DNA of 9,448 nucleotides, taken from Oribacterium parvum. GTDB taxonomy: Bacteria > Bacillota > Clostridia > Lachnospirales > Lachnospiraceae. Under the pieces are notes generated by a model. It saw only the letters and a program-made list of their open reading frames with translations, searched no databases and had not been told where the DNA came from. Below, piece after piece: positions 6,459 through 9,448 of the stretch (positions are counted from its first letter, which is position 1; each line of letters opens with the position of its first letter). The translations under genes were made by a program, and so were the position numbers. The stretch spans positions 1-9,448 of the forward strand of contig CALIEL010000326.1 in the NCBI GenBank assembly GCA_938022235.1, in the 5' to 3' direction.

Positions 6459-7745
6459 CTACTTTCTATCCTTCTTTCGATTCTTCTTTTCCGGCCTTCT
6501 CTCAGGCTTTTTCTCTACTCTTCTTTCAGACCTTCCCTCATTTTTCTTCTCTCCGCTCTCAGTTCCTCTACTGTTTCGTTCTTCCCGGGCAGATCTCTCC
6601 GCAAAGCTTTTTGCTTCCTCCGTATATTTTAGGGGAAGAGTCACGTTAAATCGGGTTCCTCCCATATCCGATTGCACCGTAATATTTCCATGATGCATAT
6701 CCACGATATTCTTTACAATAGCAAGCCCTAAGCCGGTTCCTCCCGTGCTTAGGGAACGGGAATGCTCCACACGGTAAAATTTATCAAAAATCAACGGCAG
6801 TTCCTTTTCCGGAATCACATAGCCGAAGTTTAAGACCTGCACCATCACCTCTTCCTTTTCCTTACGAAGACGAATCAGAACCCGCTTTCCTTCAGCTCCG
6901 TATTTGATGGCATTGCTGATTAAGTTATCAAAAAGTCTGGCCAAAAGATCCCCATCTCCTTCGATAAAAAGAGATTTTACATTGGCGGAAAAGTCATAGG
7001 AAAGATTGTTCTTCTCAAAATTCGGATAGCTTTCCTCCACCAGCTGGGACAAAAGCTGAACCAAATCCAGGGTGCTGATATTCATATTCAGCTTGCCGTA
7101 GGATAATTTTGTAAAGCCAAAAAGCTCTTCGATTAGTTTTTGTAAACGGAGAGCTTTGTTATATACGATTTCAATATAATGTTTTTTCATTTCCTCCGGA
7201 ACCATCTGGCTGTTTCGAAGCAAGTCCAGATAGCCCAAAATAGAGGTGAGTGGGGTTCTTAAATCATGGGCAATATTGGTGATCAAGTCTGTTTTGGACT
7301 GTTCATTTTCCCTCTCCCGTTCAATATGAGAGGACAGCTCCTCCTCCATAAGACGAATGCTTTCCGCAATATGCGCCAGCTCTCCTTCTCCGGAAATGGC
7401 AATATCCGTATGAAAATCCCCGGCGGATATCTGCTTTACGCCCTGTGCCAGAGTTTCAATATCTCTTGCGGTTTTTCTCTGCAGAAAGAGGAAAATGATG
7501 GTAAAAATCAAAATTCCCACCAGTACAAAAAGCAAAATACTGACGGTGCTGACAAAGGCAAAGCGCTGTACAAGGGGGTTGTCATTTCCTATTTGCACCA
7601 GATAATTGGTGTAGGAACCGATATTTAAAACCAGAAAACATTCGATGACCGCTGTAAAAAGAGCGGAAATCCCCACATGAATCAACAGTTGCATGAAATA
7701 GCCCCGACCGAAGTGGTGGGGTAAACTTGTCTTCTTCAACGCCAA
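6459..7745 (-). CDS. HAMP-type sensor histidine kinase with charged C-terminal tail
   Basis: A membrane sensor kinase that should autophosphorylate and pass phosphate to the regulator encoded just upstream. Numbering from the TTG at 7745: helix 1 about 17-41, an external loop of only about 20 residues, helix 2 about 63-88, HAMP about 89-141, and the H-box NIAHDLRTPLTS with His160. The ATPase domain follows, with the N-box DNLISNAIKYG (Asn278), an altered G1 box NFGYVIP (306-312, as in VanS-like kinases), the F-box LIFDKFYR and the G2 box GGTGLGLAI (335-343). After residue 374 comes a 54-residue tail of mostly Lys, Arg, Glu and Ser, beyond the normal end of the family. The start is uncertain. 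TTG 7745 has AGGGG only 2 bases away, TTG 7739 has it 8 bases away (better), and ATG 7694 would begin at helix 1. It lies 5 bases after the regulator stop. Confidence 0.93.
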   Translation of the reverse strand: MALKKTSLPHHFGRGYFMQLLIHVGISALFTAVIECFLVLNIGSYTNYLVQIGNDNPLVQRFAFVSTVSILLFVLVGILIFTIIFLFLQRKTARDIETLAQGVKQISAGDFHTDIAISGEGELAHIAESIRLMEEELSSHIERERENEQSKTDLITNIAHDLRTPLTSILGYLDLLRNSQMVPEEMKKHYIEIVYNKALRLQKLIEELFGFTKLSYGKLNMNISTLDLVQLLSQLVEESYPNFEKNNLSYDFSANVKSLFIEGDGDLLARLFDNLISNAIKYGAEGKRVLIRLRKEKEEVMVQVLNFGYVIPEKELPLIFDKFYRVEHSRSLSTGGTGLGLAIVKNIVDMHHGNITVQSDMGGTRFNVTLPLKYTEEAKSFAERSAREERNSRGTESGEKKNEGRSERRVEKKPERRPEKKNRKKDRK

Positions 7746-7747
7746 GA

Positions 7748-7752
7748 CCCCT
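7748..7752 (-). promoter_or_regulatory. Ribosome binding site bearing on the kinase start
   Basis: AGGGG on the minus strand overlaps the regulator stop codon. It is 2 bases from the TTG at 7745 and 8 bases from the TTG at 7739. Spacing therefore favours 7739, and both choices use a TTG codon. This suggests modest kinase translation coupled to that of the regulator. Confidence 0.4.
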
Positions 7753-8452
7753 ACTTTTCAATCTTATAGCCAACGCCCCAAACGGTGGTAATAATCTTAT
7801 CTTCTCTTTGGTCTTCTTTCATCTTTCCTCTCAGACGACGGATGTGTACCATAACCGTATTGTTGGCCTCATACACCTTTTCATTCCAAACCTTTTCAAA
7901 AATCTCATCGGTGGAGAAAACTTTTCCGGGATGAGATGCCAAAAGGAAAAGAATATCGAACTCGATAGGGGTGAGCTTAATGTCCTCATCGTCAATCAGG
8001 ACCTTATGATTATCCTTATTAATCAGCATATTCCGAATATGAATCTCATTATTCACATAGTTGGGACCCGCATTGGGATTTAACTGGGTATACCGTCTTA
8101 ACTGAGACTTCACTCTGGCAGTAAGCTCCAAAGGATTAAAAGGCTTGGTCACATAGTCATCCGCCCCGCCGGTTAAACCTACAATTTTGTCCAGATCCTC
8201 GGACTTTGCAGACAGCATAATCACGGGGATATTGGAGCTTTCTCGAATCTTACGGCACATCTCCAGTCCGTTCATTCCCGGCATCATCACATCCAAAAGC
8301 ACCAGATGAATCTCTTCTTGAGATAAAATCTGTAAGCCCTCCTCTGCATTATATGCCTTAAAAACCTTATATCCGTCAGACACCAAGTAAATTTCCACTA
8401 ACTCGGCAATTTCTTTTTCATCATCTACAACCAATATATTAATTTGCTGCAT
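7751..8452 (-). CDS. OmpR/VanR-family DNA-binding response regulator
   Basis: A 233-residue cytoplasmic transcription factor, full length for the OmpR family. The receiver domain (about 4-118) has the acidic pair Asp10/Asp11, the phosphoacceptor Asp54 in LVLLDVMMPGMNG, Ser81 at the switch position and Lys103 in DDYVTKPFNPLEL. The C-terminal winged-helix domain (about 133-232) has LTPIEFDILFLLASHPGKVFS (160-180), the recognition helix NNTVMVHIRRLRGKM (197-211) and the closing wing TTVWGVGYKIEK. The ATG at 8452 follows GAGGAGGT at a good distance. The gene is the first of a tightly packed run with the kinase and transporter genes, so it probably regulates its own operon. The receiver resembles VanR, but nothing here shows a vancomycin-resistance role: no van ligase or peptidase genes are present. 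Confidence 0.96.
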   Translation of the reverse strand: MQQINILVVDDEKEIAELVEIYLVSDGYKVFKAYNAEEGLQILSQEEIHLVLLDVMMPGMNGLEMCRKIRESSNIPVIMLSAKSEDLDKIVGLTGGADDYVTKPFNPLELTARVKSQLRRYTQLNPNAGPNYVNNEIHIRNMLINKDNHKVLIDDEDIKLTPIEFDILFLLASHPGKVFSTDEIFEKVWNEKVYEANNTVMVHIRRLRGKMKEDQREDKIITTVWGVGYKIEK

Positions 8453-8455
8453 ATT

Positions 8456-8463
8456 ACCTCCTC
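8456..8463 (-). promoter_or_regulatory. Ribosome binding site of the response regulator
   Basis: The minus strand reads GAGGAGGT shortly before the ATG at 8452, a near-perfect Shine-Dalgarno site. It is the strongest in the block, as expected for the first gene of an operon. Confidence 0.8.
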
Positions 8464-8478
8464 GCTACAGTTTTTCCT

Positions 8479-8484
8479 AGTGTA
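8479..8484 (-). promoter_or_regulatory. Weak candidate -10 element of the regulator-kinase-transporter operon
   Basis: TACACT on the minus strand matches four of six TATAAT positions and lies 26 bases before the regulator ATG. The 17-base-spaced -35 would be TTTCTT, a poor match; TTCACA lies close by but at the wrong spacing. A promoter is expected in this gap because a terminator-like hairpin precedes it. A weak core could fit activation by the operon's own regulator. No clear direct repeat for regulator binding was found. Confidence 0.25.
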
Positions 8485-8497
8485 CTGGATAATTGTG

Positions 8498-8522
8498 AAA
8501 AAAGAAAGATTATCTACTTTCT
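8498..8522 (-). terminator. AT-rich intrinsic terminator-like hairpin after the prephenate dehydratase gene
   Basis: On the minus strand AGAAAG (8517-8522) pairs perfectly with CTTTCT (8503-8508) across an 8-base loop and is followed directly by a run of five T residues. It lies 35 bases after the dehydratase stop, as expected for a terminator. The stem has only two GC pairs, so it may be weak and leave some read-through into the downstream operon. Confidence 0.4.
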
Positions 8523-8557
8523 AAGTTCTTGCATTTTCGTTCCGAAAAACTTAATTT

Positions 8558-9448
8558 TTATCTTTTGAACTCTTTAGAAGGGTAATTTCCTAAAACCCTA
8601 AAGTCAACGCCCTCTTCCTGTAAGCAGGTCAAGGCATTCAACACTTCCTTTTGCTCTAAATTCCCAAGAAAATCCACATAGAAGCGGTAAGAAAACTCTC
8701 CGTCCCCCACAGGTCTGGACTGAATCATGGTGAGAGTCAATCCGTTAAACAAAAAGTTCCCTAAGATATGGTACAGACTTCCCACTGCATGGGGCAGAGA
8801 AAAGGAGATACTGAGCTTCCCGGCATCCTTTGAAAACACCGCTTCTTTTCCTAAAATGAAAAAGCGGGTGCTGTTCTCTTTTTTACTAAGATTTTCCTCT
8901 AAAATCGAAAGACCGTACTCTAAGGCTGCCTCCCTGCTGCACAGAACCCCGGCTCCCTCTTCCCCGGTCTCCATAAGATTCTTAGCGGCAATCGCTGTAT
9001 TTAAACTGGGGATTCCCTGTATCTCCGGATGCTTCTGAAAAAAGTATGCACACTGAGACAGAGCCTGGGGATGGGAATAGACTCTTTTTATGTCGGAGAA
9101 TGACTGTCCTGGAAGTGTTGCCAGGCAATGGGATACCGGAAATTCGATTTCCTGCACCACATAAAGCTTAGGATGCTTAGCCAGAAGGTCGAAATTGTCC
9201 TGTACCATACCGTAGGTGGAGTTTTCCATGGGAAGAATGGCATAGTCCGCCCTTCCTTCTTCCAAAGCCGAAAGCACCTCCTGAAAATGTGTGCAGGCTA
9301 TCATATTTTCCTTTTGGAAAAAAATTCTTCCCGCAAGATAGGAGTAGGCTCCCTCCGCGCCCTGATACACCAGGCTTTTCCCGGAAAAAGGAAGGCAATC
9401 CAGCTTTTGAAAACCGGAGGAAAAGCCTCTTCCCCGTTCCAAAAGCAT
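8558..9448 (-). CDS. pheA: Prephenate dehydratase, probably the C-terminal part of a bifunctional P-protein (cut by window edge)
   Basis: This enzyme converts prephenate to phenylpyruvate in phenylalanine synthesis. The 296 visible residues hold the whole catalytic region: VYQGAEGAYS (27-36), DYAILPMENST (68-78), VYSHPQAL (123-130) and NSTRFFIL (192-199) with the catalytic Thr-Arg-Phe motif. An ACT regulatory domain follows (about 212-290), with GSLYHILGNF and SRPVGDGEF. The usual ESRP phenylalanine-site motif reads QSRP (243-246). The window's last three bases happen to encode ATG, but about 26 residues precede the dehydratase core. That leader (LLERG...) resembles the linker of fused chorismate mutase/dehydratase proteins, so the gene probably continues beyond the edge. 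A standalone enzyme starting at this ATG is the alternative. The gap after the stop holds a hairpin, so this gene is probably a separate transcription unit from the two-component operon. Confidence 0.92.
   Translation of the reverse strand: MLLERGRGFSSGFQKLDCLPFSGKSLVYQGAEGAYSYLAGRIFFQKENMIACTHFQEVLSALEEGRADYAILPMENSTYGMVQDNFDLLAKHPKLYVVQEIEFPVSHCLATLPGQSFSDIKRVYSHPQALSQCAYFFQKHPEIQGIPSLNTAIAAKNLMETGEEGAGVLCSREAALEYGLSILEENLSKKENSTRFFILGKEAVFSKDAGKLSISFSLPHAVGSLYHILGNFLFNGLTLTMIQSRPVGDGEFSYRFYVDFLGNLEQKEVLNALTCLQEEGVDFRVLGNYPSKEFKR

Noticed and set aside
7266..8083. + strand open frames opposite the kinase and regulator
   Set aside because: They are opposite textbook kinase and receiver motifs, and their composition is that of antisense translation.
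7751..8452. Possible vancomycin-resistance regulator (VanR-like)
   Set aside because: The receiver similarity is general to this OmpR subgroup. No vanH, vanA/B, vanX or related genes are in the window.
8534..8548. Perfect small hairpin TTTTCG-TTC-CGAAAA after the dehydratase stop
   Set aside because: It has no T-run after it in the transcribed direction and only two GC pairs. The hairpin at 8498-8522 is the better terminator candidate.
8453..8557. T-box, riboswitch or attenuator in the gap before the regulator
   Set aside because: The gap is only 105 bases, with no T-box-like element, leader peptide or extended conserved structure that I could see.

Overview
The window is a dense, one-directional stretch of bacterial chromosome. 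Every gene I can support lies on the minus strand, so transcription runs from the right end of the window to the left. Strong AAGGAGG-type ribosome binding sites, moderate GC content, short gaps and the protein types (class II aldolase, VanR/VanS-like two-component pair, prephenate dehydratase with a P-protein-like leader) point to a Gram-positive Clostridia. Lachnospiraceae is my best guess from remembered protein similarity, not from any search. I see no RNA gene, insertion sequence, CRISPR array or phage gene.

In transcription order, the right edge holds the 3' part of a prephenate dehydratase gene (phenylalanine synthesis), probably the C-terminal part of a fused chorismate mutase/dehydratase. 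After it comes a 105-base gap with an AT-rich terminator-like hairpin and a weak candidate promoter. A tightly packed five-gene block follows: an OmpR-family response regulator, a HAMP-type sensor histidine kinase with a 20-residue external loop and a long charged tail, a 779-residue exported membrane protein of unassigned function, an ABC ATPase and a six-helix ABC-2 type permease. Gaps are 5 and 6 bases, and then there are overlaps of 4 and 26 bases, so this block is almost certainly one operon. Two housekeeping genes, uridine kinase (udk) and threonine synthase (thrC), continue after gaps of 43 and 13 bases with no convincing promoter or terminator before them. A final 84-base gap carries an exact TATAAT and a strong ribosome binding site before the start of a class II fructose-bisphosphate aldolase gene that runs off the left edge.

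The metabolic genes look ordinary. The most interesting part is 2478-8452. The regulator and kinase probably control, and may sense the state of, an envelope complex made from the ABC ATPase, the permease and the large exported protein. The ATPase keeps Walker A and Walker B but has lost the canonical signature motif and the H-loop histidine. The exported protein has a signal peptide, two external domains and a central helical hairpin. The overall plan resembles GldA/GldF/GldG-like ABC systems, but I cannot assign a substrate, and the comparison is inference.
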